Assembly: GCA_041545745.1 (NCBI GenBank)
Contig: CP168152.1
Coordinates: forward strand, 2,602,001-2,666,000
Direction: 5' to 3'
From: Stenotrophomonas indicatrix
Lineage (GTDB): Bacteria; Pseudomonadota; Gammaproteobacteria; Xanthomonadales; Xanthomonadaceae
DNA: 64,000 bases
The notes under the pieces were generated by a model. The model made no database searches and was not told the origin of the DNA. It saw nothing but the letters and a program-made list of their open reading frames with translations. The stretch's first letter is position 1; each line of letters begins with the position of its first letter. Positions 27,545 through 36,732 of this stretch are shown here, one piece after another. The position numbers were made by a program, and so were the translations under genes.

Positions 27545-28178
27545 AAGGTTGGCAGGGCTGCGCCCTGCACCCGCCGAAGCGACGTCAACGTCAACGTCAA
27601 AAGCGGGCTACCCGTGGGATGGCGAGGTGGGTCCGGTTGCGGGGGACGCCGTAAACCCGTCCTTGGGGCTTGGCCGCGGCATCCATGCCGCGGACACCCC
27701 CGCAACCGGACCCACCCCGCCTTCGACAGATCTCCGCGATTTGTCGGAATGGCATGGCCTGCTCTTGGTGGGTGTCGACCTTGGTCGAGACGTAGATCCA
27801 CGCCACGCGTGGATGCTTTTCGTTCAATTGTCGAAATATTCGATTTCGATGGAGATTCATCCACGCATGGCGTGGATCTACCAGACACCGAAAAACTGTC
27901 GAAGGCGGGGCGGTGTCGGATTGCGGGGTGTCCGCGGCATGGGCCCGAGGCATGCCTCGGGCGGGTTGGGCAGGACGCCCAACCCCGGTCTTGCCGTGTG
28001 TGCAGGACTGCGCACACGAGCAAGCCGCGGCCAAGCCTACAGGGACGTACTTGCGGCGTCCCCGCAATCCGACACCGCCCCGCCCTCCCACGGGATGCGG
28101 CTGTTGCTTCGGCTGTTGCTGTTGAAGTTGCCGGCCAGCGGCCGGCACTCCCAATGGGTGCCGGGCGCCGCCCGGCCG
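27545..28178. repeat. Composite nested palindromic element, copy B
   Basis: This is the second copy of the element at 10674-11240, again exactly between two convergent genes. It has the same order: terminal hairpin GCAGGGC-TGC-GCCCTGC (27552-27568), an ACGTCA/CAACGT-type run, a long hairpin beginning at GGTGGGTCCGG (27626) and closed at 27695-27720, and GTAG-type palindromes around TCGAAATATTCGA (27831-27843). A second long hairpin (from 27901, closed near 28060-28086), CTGTTG runs, a GTTGCC palindrome at 28137 and a terminal hairpin CCGGGC-GCC-GCCCGG (28161-28175) complete it. The loop of the second long hairpin is longer than in copy A and carries three extra stem-loops at about 27946-28019. 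Stem changes relative to copy A are compensatory. Confidence 0.85.
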
Positions 28179-29339
28179 CTACAGCCAGCGACCGTCGACC
28201 ACCACGCGGCGCTCCACCGGCACCCCTGCCACCGCAGCCGGACCATGATCGGCACGTACCGCCACGAAGGTGGCCGGAAGACCGTCTGCAATGCCGTACT
28301 GCGGCAACCCGATCACCGTCGCCGCATGGGTGGTGACCATGTCCAGCGCCAGCATCAGGTCCGCATCGGTGTAGAAGCCGGAGCGGTAACCGAGCAGCAT
28401 CGCCCGCTGCAGCAGGTCGCCACTGCCGTAGGGCCACCAGCAGTCGCGGATGTTGTCGTTGCCGGCAAACACGCGTACACCCGCGTCGTGCAGTGCGCGC
28501 AACGGCGGGAACGGATGGTCGCCCGGTGCGTTGCTCATGATCGCCACGCCTGCGGCAGCCAACGCCTCACCCACCTGCAGCGCCCGCGCCAACGACACCT
28601 CACCCAGCGCATAGGCGTGACTGACCGCCACCCTGCCCTGCAGGCCCGACGCACGCGTGCGCGCCGCGATCCGCAGCAGCTGCGCCAGCCCGGTCTCGCC
28701 CGGCTCGTGCAAATGGATGTCCAGCCGCACGCCATAGCGCTCGGCCAGCCCGAACAGCAACGCCAGCTGGCCGTCGGCATCCCCGTCCAGCGTGCTCGGA
28801 TCGATGCCACCCAGTACTTCCACCCCTGCAGCAATCACCTGTTCCAGAACCGCCGCCGTACCCGGGCACGACATCACCCCCGCCTGCGGGAACGCCACCA
28901 GCTGGATGCGCATGATGTCGGCACAGCGCAGCGCCGCCTCGCGCACGGCCTGCAGATGGTGCAGGCCGGTGCTGCCATCGATGTCGACGTGGCAACGCAT
29001 CGCCACCGTACCGAATCCGCTGCACTGGCGGATCAGCGCCTCGGCACGGTCCGCCATCGGTGCAGCGGCGGCAATCGCGGCCTTTTCCACCGCCAGGCGC
29101 TCACGCAGGCTGCTCACCGGCTGATGCGGATGCCAGCGGTCGCCGACGAAGCTCTTGTCCAGATGGATATGGCCGTCGACCAGTCCAGGCAGAACGGTAA
29201 AGCCGGTCAGGTCGACGCTTTCGGCTCCCTCTGCTGCGGCATCATCGCCGTTGATGCCGACGAAACGGCCATCATGGACGTGGAAATGCAGTGGGGTACC
29301 GTCGCGATCGACGCCACCATGGATGAACTGCAGGGTCAT
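28179..29339 (-). CDS. Cytosine deaminase-like amidohydrolase
   Basis: A 386-residue metal-dependent hydrolase of the cytosine deaminase / N-isopropylammelide amidohydrolase group. Visible metal-site and active-site motifs are GLVDGHIHLDKSF (HxH, near residue 60), HLHEPGE, the VSHAYALG histidine and AGNDNIRDCWWPYG with the late aspartate. It probably hydrolyses a cyclic amide or removes an amino group from a nitrogenous ring; the substrate is not known. ATG 29339 has GGGAG upstream. Its stop lies three bases beyond the last hairpin of composite element B. Confidence 0.82.
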   Translation of the reverse strand: MTLQFIHGGVDRDGTPLHFHVHDGRFVGINGDDAAAEGAESVDLTGFTVLPGLVDGHIHLDKSFVGDRWHPHQPVSSLRERLAVEKAAIAAAAPMADRAEALIRQCSGFGTVAMRCHVDIDGSTGLHHLQAVREAALRCADIMRIQLVAFPQAGVMSCPGTAAVLEQVIAAGVEVLGGIDPSTLDGDADGQLALLFGLAERYGVRLDIHLHEPGETGLAQLLRIAARTRASGLQGRVAVSHAYALGEVSLARALQVGEALAAAGVAIMSNAPGDHPFPPLRALHDAGVRVFAGNDNIRDCWWPYGSGDLLQRAMLLGYRSGFYTDADLMLALDMVTTHAATVIGLPQYGIADGLPATFVAVRADHGPAAVAGVPVERRVVVDGRWL

Positions 29340-29523
29340 CAGGTTCTCCCGGAAAGCCAACACTGGCGCCATCCTGCCCGCCGCCGCTGCCATCGGCCAA
29401 CGAAATATCTGCATGTCATGCATTCACAAGCACGATGAATCCCGCCCGCGACCGTGCGCCGCAGGGACGCCGGATGCACGCCTGAACGGGTAACATGGGC
29501 GCCTGTTTCCGCTGTGATACCGC

Positions 29524-30165
29524 ATGGGCCCGCCCTACCGCCACGATCGTCTTCGCCGCTGGCAGGCCGCGTCCCTGTTGGCCGCCGCCCCGATCGCCAG
29601 CCTGTCCGCCACCGATGCCGCCGCCAGCGCGCCCCTGCAGGCGCCGCCGGGCCAGCAGCGGATCGCCTCGGCTGCGCTGGTCGAGGTGCTGCACCAGCGC
29701 GTGCTGACCGGCCAGAGCGCCACCGCCACCCTGGAAAGCTGGTGCGCCGAGCACGGCCTGGCCGAGCAGGCCCGGGTCCGCGCGGTGCGCGTGCATGGCC
29801 AGGACAAGCCCGCGCCGGCCGACGTGCTGCAGGCCTTGGGCGCCGATGCCTCTACGCCACTGCGTTACCGCCGCGTGCAGCTGGCCTGCGGCAGCCGGGT
29901 GCTGTCGGAGGCCGACAACTGGTACCTGCCCGATCATCTCAGCCCGGCCATGAACCAGGTGCTCGACACGACCGACGAGCCCTTTGGCCGCGTGGTCGGC
30001 CCGCTCGGCTTCCAGCGCCAGACCGTGACCGACCAGACCTTCTGGCCGCCGCGCGGCGAAGGCGACCACGGCGTGATCCTGGAAGTGCGCGCCCTGCTGC
30101 GCGACCGCCAGCAGCAGCCTTTCAGCTACGTCATCGAGTCATATCTGGTGCAGGCACTGCCCTGA
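29524..30165 (+). CDS. Exported protein with a chorismate-lyase-like (UbiC/UTRA) fold
   Basis: A 213-residue protein with a twin-arginine-like or ordinary signal region (RLRRWQAASLLAAAPIASL). The C-terminal half (YRRVQLACGSRVLSEADNWY, then TTDEPFGRVVGPL and VILEVRALL) resembles the chorismate lyase / UTRA fold. True UbiC is cytoplasmic and shorter, so this is not likely to be the ubiquinone enzyme itself. The function is unknown. A bidirectional terminator follows 22 bases later. Confidence 0.55.
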   Translation: MGPPYRHDRLRRWQAASLLAAAPIASLSATDAAASAPLQAPPGQQRIASAALVEVLHQRVLTGQSATATLESWCAEHGLAEQARVRAVRVHGQDKPAPADVLQALGADASTPLRYRRVQLACGSRVLSEADNWYLPDHLSPAMNQVLDTTDEPFGRVVGPLGFQRQTVTDQTFWPPRGEGDHGVILEVRALLRDRQQQPFSYVIESYLVQALP

Positions 30166-30187
30166 TCCAGCAACGAACTGAACAGAG

Positions 30188-30212
30188 AAAGGCCCGGCAT
30201 TGCCGGGCCTTT
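30188..30212. terminator. Bidirectional Rho-independent terminator
   Basis: AAAGGCCCGGC-ATT-GCCGGGCCTTT is a perfect 11-bp stem with a three-base loop. It ends in T on both strands and sits between the convergent genes ending at 30165 and 30228. Confidence 0.9.
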
Positions 30213-30227
30213 CGTTTACCGCTTCGA

Positions 30228-32954
30228 TCAACGGAACCGGTAATCCAGCTCCACCCAGAACTGACGGCCATACGGGTCGTAGTTGCCGACCGGATAGAAC
30301 GGCCAACCACCCCCATTCCTATCCGCCGGCGGCCGGCTGTCGCGCAGGTTGTTGACGATCACACCCAGTGTCAGGTTCTCGCCGAACTGGCGGAACACAC
30401 TGGCGTTGTAGGTCATGTACGGCCCGATGCGGCCACTGCCATCGCTCTTCGGCAACGAGCCATAGCGGTTGCCATAGATCGTCGCGGTCCAGTCGCCCTG
30501 GTTCCAGGTGATGCTGCCATTGGCCTTGCTGCGCCACTGCCAGTCATCCAGTGAATTGCGGATGTCGCGCACTTCGTCATCGGCAAACTGCTTGTACTCG
30601 TGCTCCAGCACCAGCGTGTAAGCCAGACGCGTGGTGAAGCGGCCATAGCGGCCCGCATCGAAGCGCCAGTTGCCCTTCAGGTCGATGCCGCGCACCGATT
30701 CGGACGCCGCATTGATCGGGTTGATCAGTACGCGGGTCACCTGGTCCGGCTGCACGGTGGCATTGGAGGGGTTGCGGATCACCCGGGACAGCGCGTCCTG
30801 GCACAGCGGCGAACCGATGTCGCGCGCTTCGCCGCCGAGGGTGCGACCCAGCCGGCAGTCGGCCTCATCCCGCAGGATGCGGCTGGTGTCGAGGCTGGTC
30901 ACCTCGTTGTCGATGCGGATGTCGTAGTAGTCAGCGCTGAAATCCAGCCCGGACAGCGGCGACCAGACCACCCCGAAGCCATACGATTTGGCCGACTCCG
31001 GCTGCAGTTGCGGGTTGGCGCGGTTGCTGTAGTCGATCGACAGGCCGTTGTAGTCGCAGTTGTCATACGACTGGCCGGCGGTGCGGCAGCGCCAGTAGTC
31101 GGTCATGCCCGGGTTGTAGCCACGGGTCTCGGTGGCGAACACATAGTTCATGTCCGGCGCGCGGAAGCTGGTGGCCGCGGTGCCGCGGATCAGCAGGCTT
31201 TCGATCGGACGGAATTCGACACCGAAGCTCCACGTTGCTTTGCCGAGATGCTCGCCACCGGCGCGGTACTGGTCGTAGCGACCTGCCAATGTGGTGGTCA
31301 GCGACTGCAGCAACGGCAGTTGCAGTTCAATACCCGCCGCATAGCGGTCACGTTCGCCACCGGCACCGATGCCGGCGCTGGTGTTCCAGAATTCACCGGT
31401 GCCCAGGCGCGGGTCCGGACGGTTGCGGTAGCCCTGGCTGCCCGCTTCGACCACCGCGGCCAATGCGGCGTCGCCACCCGGCAAGGCGAACAGGCGACCA
31501 TTGACCGTCGCACTGAAGGTCTGCAGCCACGCAGCGTTGCGGCTCTCCTGGTAGTCGGACAGGCGACCGTACTCATCGGGCGTCAGCGGCCGGAACAGGC
31601 GCGACGGATCCGGCGCATAGACCTCCACGCCGTTGCGCACCCCCAGCTGCGGACCCAGCAGGTACTCGTTGATGCCTGCCAGCAGCACCGGGCGGCGCGT
31701 GCGGTTCTCGTAGCGTGAACGGCTGTAGACCGCTTCGTAGTCCCAGCCGCTGTCGCCGATCTGGCCACGCGCACCGACATTGAACGACCACGAGCTTTCC
31801 AGGAAGCGATTGGCGTTGCGCGGCAGGCCACCGATCTCCTCCGGCGCGAAGCGGCGGTACCAGCTCTCCAGATTGCCCGTGTTCTGGTTGTAGAAATAGT
31901 TGCGTGACGAGGTCCAGGTGGGTGCGCGCGTGTTGTTGTGGATCCGTGCGCTGCCCACGGCGACATCGGCGAACAGGTCGGTGGTGTCGTTGACGTGGAA
32001 CGTCAGCAGGCCGTAGCCGTTGAGGTTGCGCTTCTCGGTCTGCACGGTCCAGTAGCTGGCAGCGGCTTCGTTGCTGCCGCAGTACCATCCTTGGCGCGGG
32101 TTGTTGGCGCGCAGCACGCTGCCACCGTAGATGGCCGAGGCCGCATCGCAACCGGCAACGCCCGGATCGATGTTGCGACCGGTGGCTGCATTGCGGCGAT
32201 AGGCGACGGCCGTCGGCTGCGGCGCCTTGCCGGTGGGATCATCGTCCAGCGAATCCATGAAGTCGCGCTGCCGCGCGTGGATCGCCTTGCGCACGTCCAG
32301 TTCGAAGCCGAACAGGCCTTCCCAGCGCTCGCCCGAGCTGCCGCCCACCACCTGCACGCGCTGGTTGTCACCACCACCCTGCTGGGTGCCGCCGGCACGC
32401 ACGTTGACGTCCACGCCGTCGAAACGGTCCTTGAGGATGATGTTGACCACGCCGGCGATCGCATCGGAACCGTACACCGCCGATGCGCCGGCGGCCAGCA
32501 CCTCGATGCGCTCGATCAACGCACTGGGGATGTTGGCCAGGTTGACCACGTTCACCGAGCCTTCGTAGGCCAGCGGATAGTCGGCCTGGCGGCGGCCGTT
32601 GACCAGCACCAGCGTGCGGTTGGGGCCCAGGCCACGCAGGTTGATGGTGTTCGCCGCCGGGGTGAAGGTATTGCCGAAGTCCTCGCCCTGCACGTTGCCG
32701 GTGTTCTCAGTGAGCGCGCTCAACGCATCGAATGCGTTGCGGTAGCCCTGTGCATCGATCTGCTCGCGGCTGATCACCGTGACCGGCGATGGCCCCTCGA
32801 CGCCGGCACGCGGGATGCGCGAGCCAGTGACCTTCACTTCCTGCAATGACGTGGGTGCGCTTTCCTGCGCGAAGGCCGGCAACGAGGCCAGCATCAGGGA
32901 CGACAAGGCAAGCACCAGCGGACGCGGGCGCAGCGCCAGGGAAGAGGCGGACAT
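30228..32954 (-). CDS. TonB-dependent outer membrane receptor
   Basis: A 908-residue receptor with a signal peptide (LPAFA, cut before QESAPT, about residue 29). The plug domain (about 45-170) has LRGLGPNRTLVLVNGRR and IERIEVLAAGASAVYGSDAIAGVVNI. A 22-strand-type barrel follows and ends in YRFR. It imports a ligand through the outer membrane using TonB energy. The plug type is shared by many Xanthomonadaceae receptors; the ligand (siderophore, peptide or carbohydrate) cannot be told, and no partner transporter lies next to it. Confidence 0.92.
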   Translation of the reverse strand: MSASSLALRPRPLVLALSSLMLASLPAFAQESAPTSLQEVKVTGSRIPRAGVEGPSPVTVISREQIDAQGYRNAFDALSALTENTGNVQGEDFGNTFTPAANTINLRGLGPNRTLVLVNGRRQADYPLAYEGSVNVVNLANIPSALIERIEVLAAGASAVYGSDAIAGVVNIILKDRFDGVDVNVRAGGTQQGGGDNQRVQVVGGSSGERWEGLFGFELDVRKAIHARQRDFMDSLDDDPTGKAPQPTAVAYRRNAATGRNIDPGVAGCDAASAIYGGSVLRANNPRQGWYCGSNEAAASYWTVQTEKRNLNGYGLLTFHVNDTTDLFADVAVGSARIHNNTRAPTWTSSRNYFYNQNTGNLESWYRRFAPEEIGGLPRNANRFLESSWSFNVGARGQIGDSGWDYEAVYSRSRYENRTRRPVLLAGINEYLLGPQLGVRNGVEVYAPDPSRLFRPLTPDEYGRLSDYQESRNAAWLQTFSATVNGRLFALPGGDAALAAVVEAGSQGYRNRPDPRLGTGEFWNTSAGIGAGGERDRYAAGIELQLPLLQSLTTTLAGRYDQYRAGGEHLGKATWSFGVEFRPIESLLIRGTAATSFRAPDMNYVFATETRGYNPGMTDYWRCRTAGQSYDNCDYNGLSIDYSNRANPQLQPESAKSYGFGVVWSPLSGLDFSADYYDIRIDNEVTSLDTSRILRDEADCRLGRTLGGEARDIGSPLCQDALSRVIRNPSNATVQPDQVTRVLINPINAASESVRGIDLKGNWRFDAGRYGRFTTRLAYTLVLEHEYKQFADDEVRDIRNSLDDWQWRSKANGSITWNQGDWTATIYGNRYGSLPKSDGSGRIGPYMTYNASVFRQFGENLTLGVIVNNLRDSRPPADRNGGGWPFYPVGNYDPYGRQFWVELDYRFR

Positions 32955-33173
32955 GGGCTTCCTGGGGGAGTTGGGCGGGTGGTCCGGGGCGCTGGCGACG
33001 GTGCGCGCATAACGATCCCGTAACGAAAGTGTCCTGAACGGATGGTTGCAACGGAAATGACCAGCCCTGATGGCCTTATGCCTGAACCGAATCAGACCGC
33101 AGGCAGCGACGTCACCGCGTTTGCAACTTGTTTCATTGTTCCCGCTCGCCGCTGTGCGTCATCGTCCCACCCC

Positions 33174-33779
33174 ATGAACCGGTATTTCCCTGCTTCCCTG
33201 CCACCGCTGCGACCGGTGCTGCGCCGCCATCTCCTGCTGCTCCAGCACGGGCCTGTCGTACTGCGACCCCTGCAGCGTTCAGATCTTTCCGCCTGGCGCC
33301 ACTATTATCAGAAGGTCGAACGCAGCAGCAACCTGCCTGGCCATTTCGACGCTGAAGCCCACTTCCTCTGCGGTGTGCAGCGTTCGCAGCTGCAACACGA
33401 CAACGATCATCTGCTGCTGGGCAGCTTCGATGCAGTGGGTGAGCTGCTGGACCAGCTGAACCTGCGCCTGCATTGCGCGCATGCGCGCAGCGTCGAACTG
33501 CGCTGGCTGCATGCCGGGGGATGCCCACAGCAGCGCCAGCTGCACCCATCATTGCAGGCGCTGTGCACGTTCCTGTTCGAACAGGTGGGAATCCGTCGCT
33601 TGTTCGTCCTGCTGCCGCCCGATACGGGAAGCGAAGTGGTCGCCACCTTGCAGGCCGTCGGCTTCGAGCGCGAAGGCCTGCTGCGCGACCACCACCTGGA
33701 TGCCGAGGGCTGGCAGGACCGCCAGCTGTACGCGCTGACTGCCCCCGTCTGGCTGCAACGACAGCCGACGGAAAACTAG
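33174..33779 (+). CDS. GNAT-family N-acetyltransferase (RimJ-like)
   Basis: A 201-residue acetyltransferase. The start of the domain (GPVVLRPLQRSDLSAWRHYY) and the later section (LHPSLQALCTFLFEQVGIRRLFVLLPPDTGSEV, LQAVGFEREGLLRDHH) match the RimJ/RimL type, where the last block binds acetyl-CoA. The target is unknown. ATG 33174 is chosen by similarity to family starts; no good ribosome site is visible, and an upstream ATG at 33042 adds a tail unlike the family. The stop shares the palindrome CTAG with the stop of the opposite cdh gene. Confidence 0.7.
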   Translation: MNRYFPASLPPLRPVLRRHLLLLQHGPVVLRPLQRSDLSAWRHYYQKVERSSNLPGHFDAEAHFLCGVQRSQLQHDNDHLLLGSFDAVGELLDQLNLRLHCAHARSVELRWLHAGGCPQQRQLHPSLQALCTFLFEQVGIRRLFVLLPPDTGSEVVATLQAVGFEREGLLRDHHLDAEGWQDRQLYALTAPVWLQRQPTEN

Positions 33780-34549
33780 CGCACCCGCTCCAGCGCGGCA
33801 TCCGCGCCGGTCAACACGCTGCAGGCATGGTCCTGCAGCTCCTCGGCGCTGGCATCGTTGCCACTGTCCGGGTCCAGCTGCGTGGCCAGCAGGATGAAAC
33901 CCGGCACGCCGTGCACGTCCTCGCGTCCCGCCACCAGCAGACTCCATTGGCCAACCTTGTCCACACCGCTCAGGCCATAGGCCAGCAGGTTGAGCGGATT
34001 GGCCGTCAACGCCTCGCCCGGCAGCAGCCGTACCTGGTACTGATGGCCGCGCAACAGCACCGGAAGTGGTGCCCACTGCGTGCCGAGGGTCGCGCGATTT
34101 TCTTCCAACGCCTGCAGAACGTCAGCGCGCAGGCAGTCGACGTGGATGTGCAGCTGGTGCTGCGAACGGCCATGTGGCGAATTCAATGCCAGGCTGGCGA
34201 CGCTGCGCGGCAGCGGCTGGCCCAGCGCCTGTTCGGTGCGCGTGCGGGCCTGCCAGGCGGCGGCGAAGTAATTGGGTGCGCCACGCCGGTACAGCGTGGG
34301 GCTTTCGATGCCACTGACCTTGTCCAGCGGCATCAGCAGGAACTGATAGTGGCCGTGCGCATCCTTGACCAGCACATCGCGGTGGTCGGCTGCCGGCCGC
34401 ACCTGCAGGCAGTCACCCCGTGGCGACTGTCCGCCCTGGCAATCACGCTCGATCAGGCGCCACAGCGCATCCGAATGTGCCGGCGGCGGCGCGGGGGGCA
34501 CGCTGGCACAACCGGCCAGCAACATCAGGGGCAGCAGCAGAAATCGCAC
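33776..34549 (-). CDS. cdh: CDP-diacylglycerol diphosphatase, lipoprotein-like
   Basis: A 257-residue enzyme that splits CDP-diacylglycerol into CMP and phosphatidic acid in phospholipid metabolism. Family landmarks are DVLVKDAHGHYQFLLMP, KVSGIESPTLYRRGAPNYFAAAW and the HIT-like active site QHQLHIHVDCL. The N-terminus has a lipobox (LMLLAGC), so it is probably attached to a membrane, compared with the membrane-anchored E. coli enzyme of about 250 residues. The stop codons of this gene and the convergent acetyltransferase overlap. Confidence 0.88.
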   Translation of the reverse strand: MRFLLLPLMLLAGCASVPPAPPPAHSDALWRLIERDCQGGQSPRGDCLQVRPAADHRDVLVKDAHGHYQFLLMPLDKVSGIESPTLYRRGAPNYFAAAWQARTRTEQALGQPLPRSVASLALNSPHGRSQHQLHIHVDCLRADVLQALEENRATLGTQWAPLPVLLRGHQYQVRLLPGEALTANPLNLLAYGLSGVDKVGQWSLLVAGREDVHGVPGFILLATQLDPDSGNDASAEELQDHACSVLTGADAALERVR

Positions 34550-34618
34550 GGCAACAACTCGCGGGATCAGGCGCGACAGGCAGCGCCGCGCGCCATTCTA
34601 GCCAGTGGGATGTGGCAA

Positions 34619-35281
34619 TCAGTAGGTGCCGAACGGCACTTCAACCACGACCGGTGCACCCGTAGGCAGCGGCTGCAGGGTATAGCGGTCCAGTGCGCCA
34701 TCATCATCGGCCAGCGGCTGGCGATGGAACTGCAGGCGATAATGGGCCTCGCCCAGGCGCACCTCGCTGGCGTCGGCGGCCAGCGCGGCCGCGTCCGGCA
34801 GCAGCAGCCCACCCAGATCGCTGTAGGCACCGGCAACATCGGCGAAACCATAGTCGGCCAGTTCATCCACCCGCTGCATCGCATAGACATGCGGCAGGTA
34901 CGGGCGCGCCGGGCTGCGGCCATTGCTCAGATCGGTCACCCCGGCCTGCGGCAGGTGGTACTGCTCGCGCAGCGCGGCAACACCCAGCGACTCGCTGGCC
35001 ACCTGCAGGCAGCACACCGCGCGCTTGCCTTCACGGTCGAGGATCGCGAAGCGATCACCCCGGGTGGCGGCCTGCGGCAGCATCGCGAACGCCAGGTTGC
35101 GCTGCGCCGGCTGGTAACCGGCTTCGGTCTGCAGGTTGCGCCAGCCACCAAACACCGGCGTTTCGGCAGCCGGCGCTGCGACCGGTTCGTCGGCCACGGC
35201 CCCCCCTGTCATGCAAAGCAGCGACAGCACTGCCAGCGCCTTCACTGCGTTCTGCCTGCCACGCAAACTGCCTGCCGTCAT
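34619..35281 (-). CDS. Exported protein of unknown function
   Basis: A 220-residue protein with a signal peptide (LAVLSLLCMTGGAVADE, cut near residue 30). The mature part has two cysteines side by side (RAVCCLQVASE) and a mixed composition without a domain I recognise. ATG 35281 is the start that gives a proper signal peptide; longer frames upstream read across the opposite I78 gene. It lies 69 bases before cdh on the same strand and may share its transcript. I cannot give a function. Confidence 0.6.
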   Translation of the reverse strand: MTAGSLRGRQNAVKALAVLSLLCMTGGAVADEPVAAPAAETPVFGGWRNLQTEAGYQPAQRNLAFAMLPQAATRGDRFAILDREGKRAVCCLQVASESLGVAALREQYHLPQAGVTDLSNGRSPARPYLPHVYAMQRVDELADYGFADVAGAYSDLGGLLLPDAAALAADASEVRLGEAHYRLQFHRQPLADDDGALDRYTLQPLPTGAPVVVEVPFGTY

Positions 35282-35449
35282 ACCCGATCCAACACCTGCA
35301 CCGGACTGGCCCGGTCTGCCCGCCGGCACACTGCCAGCAACGCCGGCCACTATGCAGCGCGGCGGCCGCGCGGGCAATGACCCGAACGCTGCCGGGTTTC
35401 GCGCGGTCAGTGCTATCGTGCCGCCAATCCCCTGCGCAGGAGCGCCCGC

Positions 35450-35743
35450 ATGACCATCCGCCTGACTCTGTTGCTGCCCGCCTCGGCCTTGTTGCTGTCG
35501 GCCTGTGTCAGCACTCCCGGCCCGGAGGTCAAGGGCAGTGGCCGCTGCGATGCCAGCCAGCTGGGCTGGGCCATCGGTCAGCCCGCCAACGAACCGAACA
35601 TCCGCCGCCTGTCCAGCGAAAGCGGCGCAGGCATGGTCAATCCCATCGGCCCGGCCACCATCACCACCAAGGACATCCGCCAGGACCGCCTGCGCGTGTT
35701 CGTGGACAAGGACAACATCATCACCGCTACCCGCTGCGAGTAA
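35450..35743 (+). CDS. I78-family peptidase inhibitor lipoprotein
   Basis: A 97-residue lipoprotein. The signal ends in the lipobox LLLSAC (Cys19). The mature part has the family pattern GWAIGQPANEPNIRRLSSESGA, split here as GWAIGQPANE then NIRRLSSESGA, followed by DRLRVFVDKDNIITATRCE. I78 proteins are small serine-peptidase inhibitors; the cysteines at residues 33 and 96 could form a disulfide. It is divergent from the exported protein at 34619-35281. Confidence 0.85.
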   Translation: MTIRLTLLLPASALLLSACVSTPGPEVKGSGRCDASQLGWAIGQPANEPNIRRLSSESGAGMVNPIGPATITTKDIRQDRLRVFVDKDNIITATRCE

Positions 35744-35756
35744 GCGCGTCACGGCC

Positions 35757-35786
35757 GTAGCGCGGAGCCGGGCATACGCTCGGCTC
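35757..35786. repeat. GTAG-type palindrome between convergent genes
   Basis: GTAGCGC is followed by GGAGCCG, a loop and CGGCTCC. The stem sits seven bases before the stop of the minus-strand gene at 35793 and 14 bases after the I78 gene. It probably acts as a hairpin terminator or is one more repeat of the GTAG class. Confidence 0.55.
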
Positions 35787-35792
35787 CATGGC

Positions 35793-36665
35793 TCAGGGCT
35801 CGGTGTAGCCCGAGCACTCCGGCAGCGGCTGATCCGGCTGGTAAGCCCCTGAAGTGAAGCGGAAGGTACGCGTGTAGCTGCATTCCGCGTCCTGTTCGGT
35901 ACGCAGATCCTTCTTCCTCAACCGTCCCTTGGCCAGCGAGTCGCGCTGCGGTGATACCCCGGCCGGATAGTTGGTCGCCTCGGTCCGGTAGCGCAGCACA
36001 GGCATGCCCTGCCCTTCGGTTGCCAGCGCAAGTTTCGCATCGAAGCTGTACTCGTCATGGCAGGCACCAGCGCGCTGATCGAAATCGCGCTCACTGAAAC
36101 AGGCCCGGATCATCTTGTTGGCCGACAAGGCAACGGACAGCACGTCGGCGTCCACCTGGATGCCTTCATCGAGATGGCGGATGCGCGCCAGTCGCAGAGT
36201 CGATGCGCCGGCACCGCCGCCGGAATACATCGCGCGGGCCTCCACCAGACCGCCGACCAGCACGTTCTGCAGTACTGCCTGTTGTGGATCGGCCACGGCC
36301 TGGCCTGCACCCACGCCGGGCGCCAGGCGCACGATGAAAGGCCAGACCCGCAGGTCGCCATCGTCAACCACGTCGATGGGGACGTGGCGCATCTGCGGTT
36401 CGGCTTCATCACCGGCGCGCTCGGCAACTTCCAGCGCTGCCGGCTGGTCTTCGCCCGTTGCAGGCAACGCCCGCACGCACCACTGGCCATCGGCAGTGCA
36501 GTAGCGCTCGGGCTCTTCCGCTCCCCGCTCGCGCTGCAGCAGCAGCGCCTCCAGCTGGTTGCCTGCCGCGTCCCGTTGAACGGGCGCGACGTCCGCCGCC
36601 GCAGGCAGCGAGGATGCCAGCAGCAGTGCAGACAGCACGGCGTAAGCAATACGCGTGGAATTCAT
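35793..36665 (-). CDS. Exported protein of unknown function
   Basis: A 290-residue protein with a signal peptide (IAYAVLSALLLASSLPAAA, cut near residue 23). The mature protein contains six cysteines, among them CTADGQWCVR and DQRAGACHDEY, which suggests disulfides in the periplasm. No domain is recognised. ATG 36665 has AGGA five bases upstream; ATG 36671 is the alternative. It lies downstream of dld on the same strand, with 67 bases between, but nothing links it to lactate use. Confidence 0.65.
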   Translation of the reverse strand: MNSTRIAYAVLSALLLASSLPAAADVAPVQRDAAGNQLEALLLQRERGAEEPERYCTADGQWCVRALPATGEDQPAALEVAERAGDEAEPQMRHVPIDVVDDGDLRVWPFIVRLAPGVGAGQAVADPQQAVLQNVLVGGLVEARAMYSGGGAGASTLRLARIRHLDEGIQVDADVLSVALSANKMIRACFSERDFDQRAGACHDEYSFDAKLALATEGQGMPVLRYRTEATNYPAGVSPQRDSLAKGRLRKKDLRTEQDAECSYTRTFRFTSGAYQPDQPLPECSGYTEP

Positions 36666-36732
36666 GATCATCCTGTGCGCCCCGGCACGTCCTTGCGAGG
36701 GACCGATGGTAGCGCAGGCGTTGCGTTGCGAC

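Noticed and set aside
27345..29438. Plus-strand frame of 697 codons running over composite element B
   Set aside because: It begins inside the LysR gene in another frame and crosses long hairpins. No domain is visible.
34619..35752. Extended 377-residue form of the exported protein at 34619-35281
   Set aside because: The first 157 residues are antisense to the I78 inhibitor gene. The signal peptide starts at 35281.
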